Below are positions 1-10,879 of a stretch of 64,000 nt of DNA, piece after piece; position 1 is the first letter of the stretch, and each line of letters opens with the position of its first letter. The notes below the pieces were generated by a model. The model was not told the DNA's origin. It did no database searches and was given only the letters and a program-made list of their open reading frames with translations. The DNA comes from Dugong dugon (Eukaryota > Chordata > Mammalia > Sirenia > Dugongidae): the NCBI GenBank assembly GCA_030035585.1, contig CM057460.1, positions 222,105,711 through 222,169,710 of the forward strand, written 5' to 3'. A program made the translations under genes and the position numbers.

Positions 1-313
1 TGGAGATAAGCTTTACATTTTAGACTTGACATCATTCTCAGATACTTAATCCCACACTGGGCAATAAATGACTGATGTGACATTTCGTGCAAAATCGCTG
101 ATCTTGATGAGGTAAAAGAAGAAAAAGTGCAAGGGAGCACGGGGTCTGATAAGGAGGGGAGAGGGGCAGGAGGAGGGTGGGCTCCTAAGGGACCAGGAAC
201 GCTCAGAAAGGGGAGAGTGGGAACAGCCACAGGTAGAGCCCACCCACCTGACAAGGTTGGGCCAGGGGTCCGAACATGATGAATATGATCATGAACAAAG
301 CGAGCGAACTTAC

Positions 314-451
314 CTTTGTTGACTTCCTTTTCCACCTGCAAAGGGTCTGAAAGGTCCATCTCCAAGTCCTTGTAGCTGACCTTCCCCATCCACTTGTCTT
401 CATGTACAAGCTTTTTCAGCTTCAGCACCAGCGGACATCTTGTAACAATAC
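314..451 (-). CDS. MX1: MX1 coding exon, early G domain
   Basis: This 138-nt exon has acceptor CCTAG and donor GTAAGT and is phase 1 at both ends. It encodes [14 protein letters not shown], then [15 protein letters not shown] and QVEKEVNK. The invariant threonine of switch I (G2) is in the IVTRCP motif. The following exon, expected to hold the G3 DLPG motif, is not in positions 1-313. Confidence 0.92.
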
Positions 452-3400
452 CTAGGATGCCACTTCCACATCAGCTCCTACACTCTACTCTTAAAAATCC
501 CCTGAGGTGGCCTTGGACCTCCGTTCACATGACTGATCCCAGGGGTTCTCAATCTTTATATAATCATCTGGAGAGACTACTAAAATGCAGACTCTCATAC
601 CCTGATGTATCATGTCTGTGGTGGCCCCAGGAATGTGCATCTTGAATACCATCTGTACTGTGTTGAAGAGTGTTCCCCCAACTCCATGTCCACTTGGAAC
701 CTAAGAATGGGACCTTTTGGGGAAAAGGGTCTTTGCTGATGTAGTTAGTTAAGGTGAAGTCACACCGGAGTTAGTGGGCCCTGAGTCCAGAGACTGGTGA
801 CCTTATAAAGAAAAGACACGCAGACATGGGGGGAAACGGCCATGGGAAGATGGAGGCAGATTGGAGTGTCGCATCTATAAATCAAGGCACTGCAAGCATT
901 GCCAGCAGGCAGGAAGGGGCAAGGGAGGATTCTCCCCTAGAGCCTTCAGTGGGAGCACAGTGACCTTGAATCGGGATTTCTAGTCTCCAGAACTGTTGGA
1001 CAATAAATCTCTGTTGTCTTAAGCCCCGGTGTGTGGTACTTGTTCCAGCAGCCACAAGCGACTCATAGAGGGTCCAGGTTGCTCTCGTTCACGAATGATC
1101 AGAAGCCACCACCTCACACTTCCTGCTCATCTCTGTGTTCCGCCACCAGCCCACATGAGAAATTGCGGTGGGAAATCCCCAAGCGTCTGCAAATATCCTC
1201 CCCCGTGACCCCGGTACACACACTGCATTCCTATCCTTAGGCACGCTGTCCAACCTGGCCATCTAACGCTAGTCAGATCTGGGGATGAACAATCCCTTGA
1301 AGAAGGGACAAGGCCTCCATACTCACAGCTTCTTCCCAAACCCTCCCTGTCTTCCAGGTCTAGGCCCCTCTGAGGTGTGGCCCCCTCCCCTGAGCCCTCA
1401 CGAGGACTCCAGCTCATTGCTCTTCTCGGCCTTGCAGCTCACACCCATCCCTAACCTGGGTACCAATCATGTCCCCCAAGATGGAGGGTAAGCTCCGGGG
1501 AGGGCTCAGGAAAGACGCCTGCATGCACGTGGTTCTGGGCTGGGGACCCAGGTGCACTTATTCAACCTTCCACAACCTGCAGGTCACCCCCCAGACACAT
1601 GCAATGAGAGAGTGAGTTCTCACCACTGCCCCTGGGCAGGGCGACCCCCGACAGGGCCTCCAGCACCGAGCTCTTCCCGGAGCTCTGGTCCCCGATGACA
1701 GCAATGGCGGGCAGCGCCAGGTCCTGCTCCACGCCCAGGTTCCGCAGGGAGTCGATGAGGTCGATGCAGGGGCGCACCTTCTCCTCGTACTGGCTGGCCA
1801 GGCTGCATACGGTCCTCTGGGGAAGGCAGAAATGAGAACCGTCAGGTCTGCTGGTCATGTTCCATCACATCTATGTGCCGGTTAAGGTTTTTATAGGGGA
1901 AAAAGTCAGGTGCAATTGTGTTCCTCTATAGTGCAGCCCTGTGGTGCAGTGGTTAAGCGCTCGGCTGCTAACAAACATGTCGGCAGTTCAAATCCACCAG
2001 CCGCTCCTTGGAAACCCTATAGGGCAGCTCTACTCTGTCCTATAGGGTTGCTATGAGTCAGAATCAACTCGACGGAAACAGGTTTGGGTTTTTTTTTTTT
2101 ATGGAGTCCTGGTGTTGCAGTGATTAAGTGCTCAGCTGCTAAGGTCGTCAGTTCAAACCCACCAGCTGCTCTGGGGGAATAAGAAGTGGCAGCCTGCTTA
2201 CATAAAGATTTACAGCCTTGGAAACTCTATGAGGCAGTTCTACGCTGTCCTGTAGGGTTGCTATGAGTTGTAATTGACACGAAGGCAGTGGGTTTGGAGT
2301 TTTGGGTTTTATAGTAGGTAGGTGTCAGAGTCCCTGGGTTGTGTAAACAGTCACTCTTTCGGTTACTAATGGAAAGCTTGGTGATTTAATTCTGCCCAGA
2401 GGTGCCTTGGAAGAAAGGCCTGGTGATCTTCTTCCAATTGATCACAGCCATTGGAAGCCCTATGGAGCACAGTTCTACTGTAGCACACGTGGGGCCACCA
2501 TGACGTGGGGTTGACTTGATGGAAACTGGTATAGTGGGTGTCACGCCACTCCGACAGCATTCCTGGGAGCCAGAGACCCCTGGCCCATCTTCCGGGGAGC
2601 TCAGTGACCTGAGGCTCTTCACTCCTAATAATGGGACTCGTCACCAAGGAAGACCCAGAGAATGGAGGAAGAATCCACCCCGCTAAGTGATGGCACCTAG
2701 AGAAAGGTAAGCTGAGTCAGTAAAAAACATGGGAGGAACTTCCATTTCTAGCCCTGACGGGATGACATGGACTAGATTTGATTTCCCTCCTGACAAGCAT
2801 AAAATTGAGTAAAATCCATGAAAAAAGTTTTCTGATATTGGACAAGAGGCAGTAAAAGACTGGGTTCCTGCCGTTGTTAGTAGTCATCAAGTTGGCCCAC
2901 AAACTATGGCAAAATCCTTGACAAGTTCAATATTTTCTCCGTTGCAACATCATGATAAACGGAGACAATATTGAAAATATTTTGAAATTTTGAAAATATT
3001 GACGTTGCCGAGGATTTCGTTTTATTGGAGCCACCATCAATGCTCTTGGAAGCAGCAGTCAAGAAATCATTGCATTGGGCAAATCTGCTGCAAAAGACCT
3101 CTTTAAAGTGTTCCACAGCAAAGATGTCACCTGTAAGGTGCACCTGACCCAAGATATGGTGTATTCAATCACTTCATATGTCTATGAAAGCTGGACAGTG
3201 ACTAAGGAAAACCGAAGAACTGATGCCTTTAAATTATGGTGTTGACTAAGAACATCGACTATACCATGGACTACCAGAACAACGAACAAATCTGTCTCGG
3301 AAAAAGTACAGCCAGAGTGTTGCTTAGAAGCGAGGATGACGAGAACTATGTCTTACACACTTTGGATATGTTATCAGGAGGGACCATTCCCTGGAGAAGG

Positions 3401-4677
3401 ACATCACGCTTGGTAAATTAGAAGGCCATAAAAAAAGCGTAAGACCCTCAATGAGATGGACCGACAAAGTGGTGGCAACAACGGGCACAAACATAGCAAC
3501 GATTGTGAGGATAGTGCGGGGACGGGCAGTGTTTTGTTGTGTTGTACACAGTGTGCTGCGAGTCGCAACTGACCCGACAGTACCTGACAACAACAGAAGG
3601 GCTACCTATACCTAGGAGAGGAATTGCTGGGTCACATGATGCATCTGTGCTCAACATGATTGGTTTAAGGGCCAAGCTGATTCCTCAGCAGGTGAAGCAC
3701 TTTCCACGGCCACCTTCAGGGACGTGAGTTCCTGCTGCTGCTCCCCCAGCAGGCACAGAGGACATGGGAGGGAACGCGTGGAAATGTGAGTTATGCTAGG
3801 AGAGTGGGAAGATGGGTGGGCCTGCTGGTTCTTCTGTGCCCTTCAGCACGGTGTTTAATATTATGTAAAATACTCTATAACGTTATTTATAAAGTTGGAG
3901 GCTTTCTGAAAGGGACTATCCATCCGTGGTTTAAAAATATACAACAGCAACAATCTGAGCTCTTCCCACGTGCCCGCTGTCCCTGCATTTAATCCACGCC
4001 ACAGCCTCGTGGAGTTAGCACTATTATGCTCCCCACTTAGAGATGGGAAACCAGGATTTTATAGAGGCAAAAACAAACATCCAAGATCACATGGCAGGAA
4101 GTGCCAGCGCTGGGACCTACCTCAGCTCAGACTGATTCTAGAACATGTTTGGTTCACACAAAAAATGTGTCTTGATTCTGGGAGCAAAGACAGCACATGG
4201 CTCCCCGTGGAGGTGTTGTCGCGATGCTGCCTTGGAGGGTTTGTAGCTGGAGAAGGGAACAGGCCTGGGGCAGGTAATGACACCAGGCTTATGGGCCCAG
4301 GGTTCAGGCCAATTCCTACATGAGCCCATCAACACCTCGCCCGGTTCCCCAGACCTTAACTGTAGCCCAGGCAGAGTCAGCTGTGGCCTAATGGCTGCGT
4401 TTGGCAGCAAGATGGGCCCCAGCAGAAGGAGTACAGAATCCTCATCCTGCCGGGGAGGAACAGCCCAGAGGCATCGCGGGCAGCAGCATCGTTGCTGATA
4501 CCGTGGGCACAGCTCCGGTCAGCCTGGACAGATTTGCAGAGAACAGCTTACCCCGCCCTTTGTTTTCTCTGATATGTACGTGTCTTTTGCCATGTTAGCA
4601 TCTCCATCTAGTAATAGAAGACTGTTGGTTGTAGCAGCTGAATCAGGTGTTGCTTTTTCCACTTCAGAATGAACCAT
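314..4677 (-). CDS. MX1: MX1 dynamin-like GTPase, 5' part of coding region (3 exons, partial)
   Basis: MX1 is an interferon-induced, cytoplasmic dynamin-like GTPase that assembles into rings and restricts viruses. The visible CDS joins 4677-4552, 1816-1624 and 451-314 on the minus strand. It gives an open frame of about 152 residues: a variable N-terminus beginning [13 protein letters not shown], the bundle-signalling segment [18 protein letters not shown], the P-loop GDQSSGKSS (G1), and the start of the G domain up to QVEKEVNK. Intron phases are 0, 1 and 1, and each junction keeps frame. The start is the first ATG of a spliced exon and aligns with the human MX1 start. The remaining G domain, stalk and C-terminus lie beyond coordinate 1. 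It is MX1 rather than MX2 because of the short N-terminus (MX2 has a longer, proline-rich one), the MVxSEV start and the LVHEDKW segment. No disabling change is seen. Confidence 0.93.
540..655 (+). repeat. MER5-like hAT non-autonomous element fragment
   Basis: It begins CCAGGGGTTCTCAATCT and has the 'ATCATCTGGAGAG' body typical of MER5A relatives. Intronic in MX1. Confidence 0.5.
655..1070 (+). repeat. MaLR/MLT1-type solo LTR
   Basis: It has the internal 'GGGTCTTTGCTGATGTA' segment, then 'CTAGTCTCCAGAACTG' and 'AATAAATCTCTGTTGT' near the 3' end. This is the hallmark order of MaLR LTRs. It lies in an MX1 intron. Confidence 0.65.
1624..1816 (-). CDS. MX1: MX1 coding exon with P-loop (G1)
   Basis: This 193-nt exon starts in phase 0 and ends in phase 1, with acceptor CCCCAG and donor GTGAGA. 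It encodes [14 protein letters not shown], then [32 protein letters not shown] and VALPRGSG. The GxxxxGKS nucleotide-binding loop is intact. The residues before SQYEE differ from the short human junction and may reflect a slightly shifted acceptor. Confidence 0.93.
1931..2100 (+). repeat. AfroSINE (short form)
   Basis: tRNA-like head (GTGGTTAAGCGCTCGGCTGC), TCCACCAGCCGCTCCTTGG body, ATGAGTCAGAATCAACTCGA tail, then poly-T. Confidence 0.88.
2101..2310 (+). repeat. AfroSINE (with extra 'CTTACATAAAGATTTACAGC' block)
   Basis: A second copy directly abuts the first. It carries the insertion block seen in a subset of copies, and the tail has decayed. Confidence 0.82.
2325..2545 (+). repeat. AfroSINE (long form, 'GAGTCCCTGGGTGGTGCAAA' head)
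   Basis: It has the GTCCCTGGGTTGTGTAAACA head, CCAGAGGTGCCTTGGAAG body and GAGCACAGTTCTACTGT tail. Third SINE in a row. Confidence 0.8.
2930..3600 (+). mobile_element. RTE/BovB-type LINE, 3' ORF2 fragment
   Basis: Broken frames still read [18 protein letters not shown], then [22 protein letters not shown] and [18 protein letters not shown]. The ESWT...RRxDAFxLWC signature is typical of the C-terminal end of RTE-clade reverse transcriptase ORFs. Several frameshifts and a missing 5' end mark it as dead. Its 3' terminus (GAGTCGCAACTGACCCGACA, then CCTGACAACAACAG) resembles the AfroSINE tail. Confidence 0.8.
3955..4140. repeat. MIR-like ancient SINE
   Basis: Contains 'CTCCCCACTTAGAGATGGGA' and 'CACATGGCAGGAAGTG', typical MIR core and tail wording. 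Intron of MX1. Confidence 0.5.
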
Positions 4678-4699
4678 CTTCTTCCTTTGTCAATGAAGC
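4552..4699 (-). CDS. MX1: MX1 first coding exon (start codon)
   Basis: The exon runs from an acceptor after 4700 (polypyrimidine then AG) to a GTAAGC donor at 4551. It has 22 nt of 5'-UTR and then ATG at 4677-4675. It encodes 42 residues, M-V-H-S-E-V ... T-K-G-G, ending in phase 0. The N-terminus is divergent and probably disordered, as in other MX1 proteins. Confidence 0.9.
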
Positions 4700-5795
4700 C
4701 TAAAATCAAGCAGAGAGATCAATATTTACCAAAATCAAAAACTAGGTACATCCACTCCTGGAACCCCACCCATCACTAGAAGGGAAGCTCCTTGAGGGAA
4801 GGGACTTGACAACTTTACTCACAGTGATGTCCCCAGGACCTAGAAGAGTGCCTGAACAGTGTGAGCTCATTAACTGTCTACTGATGGAGAAATTAAAGGA
4901 AGGTTCCAGAAGAAGCAAATGTGAGATGAAGAAAAATGCTACATCTCAGCTCAGTGGTCTTTAAGAATATGCTTCCATATCCCAAAAGGTTTTGAAAAAC
5001 CTAAGTATTTCATCTCACAATTTTAGGCTGAAGATGAAAAATTATTTCACTATAAATTTAAAGAGTTGTAACAATGGAATTCCTCATCTATTTAAAAAAT
5101 TTATACTTAAAATAAAATTGTTATAAAATTCAACTGTAACCAACTGAATCTAAATATCATGGTGATTTGTTACGCAAATCTTTAGTTTAGTTAAAAATAT
5201 ATATATGAAATCTAAGTCTTTTATACTGTTCCTTTGGTCCTTGGAGACAGAGCCACCACAGTGCTGTATTAAAAATCGTGTTTCTTTGCCTGGCTTCCTC
5301 CCCCACAGTGCTGTATTGAAAAATACTGTTTCCTTGACTGGGCTTCCCCTCCACCCCCCAGCTTTGCCCATGAATCCTGCTTTTGCTTGGAGGTTATATA
5401 TAAACCCCATTGCACCTGCATAGTACCATGAAGAATGTTGCTGACATAACTTGAAGGAACTTGTTACATGTAAACCCCTTTAAAAGTAATCTGCCTGCCT
5501 GCCCTTGGCGAGCAATCTTGGCGGCGGCAGCTCCGGCTGACTCCTCTTCCTTGTACAACAAAAAAAAAAGGTGACTTTCCTGTTCTCCCTCCTCAGTCTC
5601 TTGTTTATTGGCTGACATGAGTCATGCCGAAAAAGAACCTGGGGTTTCCACCCAGTAACACTTGAATTCATATTTTCATTCCATTTTCCCCACATAATTC
5701 TATTCTAATGCTATACATTTGTTTTTGAAAGCATTGACTTGACCAACTTATCACACTTGTCTGCACTGGAAAAAATACCCATGTATGTACTTGAA
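4700..5795. other. MX1 intron, no recognisable element
   Basis: AT-rich intronic sequence. I see no exon, strong ORF or named repeat here. Positions 4141-4551 are likewise unexplained. Confidence 0.5.
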
Positions 5796-5799
5796 GAAG

Positions 5800-5990
5800 T
5801 CTCTGGGTGATGCAAACAGTCAGCATGCAGGCTGCTAACTGAAAGGATAGAGGTTCGAGTCTACCCAGAGGCACCTGGGAAGAAAGTCCCAGTGATCTAC
5901 TTTCTAAAAATTAGCCTTGGAAAACCTAGGGAACACGGTGCTATTCTTAACGCACACGGGGTCAACTCGACAGTAACTGGTTTCTATATA
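5800..5990 (+). repeat. AfroSINE (long form), degraded
   Basis: Head GTCTCTGGGTGATGCAAACA, body CCAGAGGCACCTGGGAAG, tail GGGTCAACTCGACAGTAACT. Confidence 0.78.
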
Positions 5991-6138
5991 TTAGAAATTC
6001 ATTTTTAAAATTTTGCTGGGATCCCAAGACTATAAATGTTAAATTTTCAGCATCTAATGATCTTTGGATAAAAGTAAATGAAAAGCTCTCTCCTATAGGG
6101 CATGATTAATTTCATAAAATAACAAAGCACTGACTTAC

Positions 6139-6221
6139 CTCCAAGGGTATGTTCCTTTTACTTGAAGAGGGAATGCTGGGCAGAAGAAAACAGAGGAGTG
6201 TTCTGACACCTCCTTGAAATC
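6139..6221 (-). other. MX1: MX1 5'-UTR exon 2 (non-coding, predicted)
   Basis: A TTTTGCAG acceptor ends at 6222 and a GTAAGT donor begins at 6138, bounding 83 nt without a useful ORF. It sits between the MX1 promoter and the start-codon exon, as non-coding leader exons do in other MX1 genes. Predicted from splice signals only. Confidence 0.6.
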
Positions 6222-6539
6222 CTGCAAAATATACAAATTAGATCCAGTCTCGGGGGAATGAATGAGAAAACTCTCCAAATCGATTCCCGTTGCTTCCAAT
6301 AGTGCGAAGGCACCATTCTAATGGTGAGGCTTTGAAGCCATGCATATTTCCCAGAATCCTATCTACATACCTTCAATATTTCAATTATAAGATGCATGCA
6401 TAAGTTCAGAGCCTTGCTGTACACTCAGCGCCTAGATCAACCATTGGTACCGATGCCCTCTGCTTCTTCTCATGGGACCCTCCCCAAGAACCATGAAACC
6501 CTTGTCCATAGGGGAAGGTTGAAGATGTAAGGTTGCTAG

Positions 6540-6580
6540 ACAGATCGATAGATCGATGGACCTATATATCGATAGAGTCA
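6540..6580. repeat. GATA/ATCGAT-rich simple repeat
   Basis: Short run of GATAGATCGATGG and ATATCGATAG in the MX1 intron. Confidence 0.5.
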
Positions 6581-6954
6581 TTATCCCTGCAGCCCCACTC
6601 TGTAACTCGTTTTCTCCTGAAAGTGCTTTCACCTTCCCAAACCCACTGGCATTTAAATCTTTATAATTAAAAGGTCTGAACATGGTGTACTTTAGATCAA
6701 ATGGGTGAGAACACCAGAATCCACACTGGGTGTGAACTGGGTGCGTGGGTGGAGCAGGGGAGGTGTATCCACACGTGGGAAGCCGTCTGGGGGTGAGGCA
6801 AAGCAGAAAGTTGAGATGACATCTCAGGAGCTGTTTGAGGCTGACAACGAGTGGTTAGCATCATTTGACACTGCTTCCAATAAAAACCTGATTTAAAATT
6901 GGACTAAATCCCTCCAAGAACTCCACATGCACAGCTAAGCTATCACCCAGGGTG

Positions 6955-7690
6955 GTGGGGGAGGAGGGGCGGTGCAGGGCTTAGCAGCTGCCCGGGATCC
7001 TTCCATGAACGCCCAAGGACGGTCCTGCCTCTCTCCCTGCCCCACAAACACACCACGTCATCCTCTCAAACTACAGTGGACACTGGGGGCTGCCCCCTCC
7101 GGTATCCTCGCTCGGCGCGGGGAGACCGACCCTGGGAACCCAGTACCCTTCGGGCACGACGCGCGGAGGCTTTTCTGCGCATGCCCGGTCTGTCTCTCCA
7201 AAGACCCTTTCCTCGCGAAGCGCGGCTGTTAGCCAGGGCATCCTTGCCAGACCCTCCCCTTACTCAGCAGGATCTGTGAAGACCCCTGGTACGGGAGCCT
7301 CCACGTAGCCCCCTGACTGCTGACTTGTGCAGTTCGGGCTCGCTGCAGGAAAAGAACCCCGTATAAAGCGATGGCCAGGGTTTGCCGCTATGGATGCGAA
7401 ACTTTCTCACAGCGCCCCCCACCGCCCACCAAGCAGAGAGCCGCCGATTGGCGGACTGTTTTTGATGGGCTCCAGTGCTCCTCAGCACACTGCTGGTCGC
7501 AGACAGAATCCAGCGTTGTACGAGTCCCCGTCATCGTCGCCGTTGTTATTATTAGTACTATTACTAGTCCCCGTCCCCGCACTGTCTGCACTCCGGAGCG
7601 CTGGGCTCCCCAGTGGCAACCGAACGCCCCTTTCCGCGGTACCCACTCCCGGGCCGGAGGTCTGCAGCCCCCAGAGCGCGACACTCACCG
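6955..7690. other. MX1: GC-rich MX1 promoter-proximal intron 1
   Basis: Moderately CpG-rich DNA just inside the MX1 transcript (intron after the first exon). It contains a short (TTATTA)-type stretch near 7545. Overlapping open frames on both strands reflect base composition. No extra exon is supported. Confidence 0.45.
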
Positions 7691-7712
7691 GTCCTGGCGC
7701 AGCACCGTAGGT
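7689..7712 (-). other. MX1: MX1 first exon (non-coding, start approximate)
   Basis: A strong CG|GTGAGT donor begins at 7688. A TTAAAA TATA-like box at 7740-7735 places the transcription start about 25-30 nt downstream, near 7710. The exon is short and GC-rich. The exact start is inferred. Confidence 0.6.
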
Positions 7713-7734
7713 GCCAGGTCCGTGCGCTGTTCCC

Positions 7735-7790
7735 TTTTAAGCCTCGCCCGGCTCCGCCCCCAGCCTCGTGGAAACGAAACTTATGGGTCA
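7735..7790 (-). promoter_or_regulatory. MX1: MX1 interferon-responsive core promoter (ISRE, GC box, TATA-like)
   Basis: On the gene strand there is AGTTTCGTTTCC at 7781-7770. This is the GAAACGAAAC-type ISRE known from MX promoters and the binding site for ISGF3/IRF factors. It is followed by a GC box (GGGGGCGGAGC, 7763-7753) and TTAAAA at 7740-7735, directly upstream of the predicted first exon. The spacing of ISRE, Sp1 site, TATA and exon donor is compact and coherent. Confidence 0.8.
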
Positions 7791-7916
7791 GGTGGCCAAG
7801 GGGCTGCAGGGACAGCCCACAGGGCGCAGTAAGGAAACCCAGCCACTAGGAGTCCTGGAGCAGGGGCTGGGGACGCCTGCTCAACCTCAACCCAGTACCT
7901 CGTGGCAGTAAGACAG

Positions 7917-8075
7917 AGGTTCTCAAAGTGGGGGCCCCGGACTAGAAGCATCAGGGTATCCGGAAATTGGCGGAAATTAAGAATTTTGCGCCCCACCCCA
8001 ACTTGCTGAATGAGAACCTCTGGGGCAGGCCCAGCCATCTTGGTTGAACAAGCCCTCTGGACGATTGTGGTGCCA
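7917..8075 (+). repeat. MER5-like hAT element
   Basis: GAGGTTCTCAAAGTGGGG start and 'CTGAATGAGAACCTCTGGGG' interior are MER5A-type. It sits about 140 bp upstream of the MX1 ISRE. Confidence 0.6.
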
Positions 8076-8089
8076 AGAACTGCTGCCCC

Positions 8090-9238
8090 AACAGATGAGT
8101 GGATGAACAAATTAAGATACATACACACAATGGAATACCACGCAATGATAAAGAACAATGATGAATCCCGAAATATCTGACAACGTGGGTGAACTGGAGG
8201 GCATTATGCTGAGTGAGATAAGTCAGTCAGTAAAGGACAAATATTGTATGAGACCACTAGTATAAGAACTCAAGAAAGGGTTTATACACAGAAAAGAACA
8301 TTGTTTGACGGTTACAAGAGTGGGGACGGAAGCGTAGGGGAAATCACTAACTAGATAGTAGACAAGTGTCAACTTTGGTGAAGGGATAGACAACACACAA
8401 TATAGGGGAAGTCAACACAACTTGACCAAAGCAAAGGTATAGAAGTGTCCTAGACAACATCCGAACACTTTGAGGGACCAAGTTGTTGGGGCTGGGGGCC
8501 TGGGACCATAGTCTTCAGGGGCATCCAGGTCAATAGGCATAACATAGCCCCCAAAGAAATATTCTACCTTTCCCCACTTTAGTGAGTAGCATCTGGAGTC
8601 TTAAAAGCTTGCAGTTGGCCATCTGTTGGTCCCATCCCATCCAGAGCAAAGGAGAATGAAGAAAACCAGTGGCACTAGAAAATATTAGCCAAAAGGACTA
8701 AGGGACCACGTGATGCAGAGCCTCCACCAGCCTGAGCCCAGAAGAACTAGATGGTGCCCAGCTACCACCACCAACCACTGTGACAGGGGTCACCGCAGAG
8801 AGTCCTGGACAGAAGGGGCGAAAAACGTAGAACAGAATTGAAATTCACAAAAAAAGACCAGAGTTACTGGTCTGACAGAGACTGGAGGAAGCCTCGAGAC
8901 TATGGCCCTCGGACCCTCTGCTAACAGAACTGAAACCACTGCCAAAGCCCACTTTTCAGACAAAGATTAGACAGGCTTGTAAAACAAACAATAACACACA
9001 AGAGGAACACACTTCTTAGTTCAATCAAATATATGAGACCACGTGGGCAACTCCCGGCCAAAAGCAAGAAGGGAAGGCAGGAAAGGACAGGAACTAGAGG
9101 AATGGTCACAGGGATCCAGGGAGGAAAGGGGGCGTGTGCTGTTACATCGTGGGGATTGCAAGCAATGTCACAAAGCAATATGTGCATAAATTTTTGAATG
9201 AGAAATTAATTTGAGCTGTAAACTTTCACCTCAAGTGT
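8090..9238 (+). mobile_element. L1 3' end (afrotherian-type 3'-UTR)
   Basis: It starts with the L1-typical 'ACAATGGAATACCACGCAAT' and 'GAGTGAGATAAGTCAGTCAG' stretch and runs to ATGAGAAATTAATTTGAGCT. Its last ~350 bp match a second copy at 61770-62150, which identifies a family 3' terminus. No intact ORF. Confidence 0.75.
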
Positions 9239-9239
9239 A

Positions 9240-10430
9240 TGCAACTCTGTTGCTCTTTGAGACTTTTGTCTTCCTTCCCTAGGCAACTTCTTTTCAAGTC
9301 TCAGCATCCTACTAGCCTGCCAGGAGCAAGGCACCACATCGCTCTCCCACAAGTTACCCTCCCACAAGTCACCCTCCCTGGGCTTTGTGCGTGACCCTCC
9401 CTGTGCTCAGGCTGTGCTTACCTCTGGCCTCCATGGGTTCCCTGAGAAATTCCCCTCCCTGCTAGGGCTCAACTGTGATGTTCCTGGTCAATGTAGCTCC
9501 TCTGGGTGCTCCTCCCTCCCTGGGCCACACCTGTTCCGGGCACCCTCCATCCTGAGCTCAGGCTGCTGCTGTGGCTTCTGTCTGAGTCTGGTGGCTGTTA
9601 CAGAGGGTGGGGATGTGTCTACCTCCTTGACCGGCAGTCACCTCCATGAAGGCTTAGCAAAGGTGTATTCCTCCAGTACCTACCCGGTGCCCGTCACACA
9701 TATAGTAGGTGCTCATGAACCAGGGGCCTGCCTGCCTGGGGCTCCCATAGTGGCAGAGCCTGGTCGTGCCCTGTTGGCGTTCTTCCTCCCTCCGTTACAG
9801 TATCTGGCAAAAACACAGCATCCAGAGGGGAAGCAGATTAGGGGCCCAACAATCTCACTGACTCTCAGCCCTGTTGTCTGCCTGGTCATCATCCAGGGTC
9901 TCCAGGGCTGTAGGGGTCCTCCCCCAGCCTCTGACCCCCAGTGGCCTGGCTAGCCTGGCCTGGCTTGTCCCTGATAACTGAGGCGGTGTTCATGAAATGC
10001 CATCCTGGCAACTGCAGAGTAGGCTCCCCACTGCAAGCCCAGCCTCCTCTGAAAGGGTGTGTCCTCTTCATCACCTATGGGAATCTGACTCAGCGCTGTG
10101 TAAACTCTCCAGGGGGTTGGGGCTGGGGGCTGCCTCTGGGGGAAGGAGGTGAGAGGGAGTCATTCCAAAGTGCCCAGTGCGGTGTCCAGGGGCCGCCCTG
10201 TGCCCAGTGCACCTCGATCCACTCCCTCCCCTTTCTGGCATTTAGCACCCTTCTCACTTCATGTATTTCCTCTTGGGGCAGCTCGCCTCCCCTAGCGTCT
10301 GCGCAGTGCATTTCCTCTGGGAACGCAGTCAGCCTCCCCTCTCCATTGCCTCCACTGGTCCATCCACACAAGGGCTGCACCTGCTCCTCCAGGCCCCTGG
10401 AGGTGCTGCCCTGACAATCCCCGCCCCATA
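9240..10430. other. Intergenic sequence without recognised gene
   Basis: The longest open frame (188 codons, 9387-9953 +) shows no homology I recognise and no splice context. I treat the stretch as non-coding. Confidence 0.4.
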
Positions 10431-10434
10431 CTCT

Positions 10435-10558
10435 AGTGGTGTCACTAGGGTTGGTGTCACCCTCCGTGGGCAGGGCTGCACTGGGTGATGGGAGCGTGCG
10501 GCGTGGTGAGGAGTTAACCCCCTGGGTGATGGGTGACACCAACCCTAGTGGTACCACT
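10435..10558. repeat. 28-bp inverted repeat with 68-bp spacer
   Basis: Arms 10435-10462 and 10531-10558 are reverse complements at 26 of 28 positions (core CACTAGGGTTGGTGTCACCC). They could fold into a hairpin just left of the CpG island. Confidence 0.75.
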
Positions 10559-10879
10559 GCCTTGGCGACCCCTCCCGCTGCGGAACCGAGCTGCCTGCCG
10601 CAGCCGCCGCCACCGGGGACCCTGGGATCATTTTTGTGTCACCCCCTCTGCTAATGTCAAGGGTGCCATACGCACCTCCGAATCCCTTTGTCCTTGGGAT
10701 CCGGCAGAGTTTAATAACGCTTTCAATAAATGTTTCTGGAACGAACGAATGAATAAACTGACGGGTGGGGGGGTGGATAGTGAGTCCACAAGGCTGATTG
10801 TGGCACCGCAGGTCTTGTTCTCTTGTGACCTCCGGGGGGCACCCTAAGCCCTTGGTTTTCTCCACAGCCCCCTGCCCGC

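Noticed and set aside
1562..1858. MX1 exon read through both splice sites as a single 98-codon frame
   Set aside because: Only 1816-1624 is exonic. The ends are intron, bounded by CCCCAG and GTGAGA.
3236..3421. Small gene encoding [18 protein letters not shown]
   Set aside because: It is a piece of the RTE-type LINE ORF, flanked by other frames of the same element.
7327..7849. Several 78-153 codon frames around the MX1 promoter
   Set aside because: They overlap the promoter, first exon and intron 1 on both strands. The MX1 start codon is in the exon at 4552-4699.
9387..9953. 188-codon open frame in the MX1-MX2 intergenic region
   Set aside because: No recognised homology, no splice signals with neighbours, and Pro/Ser/Gly-rich composition.
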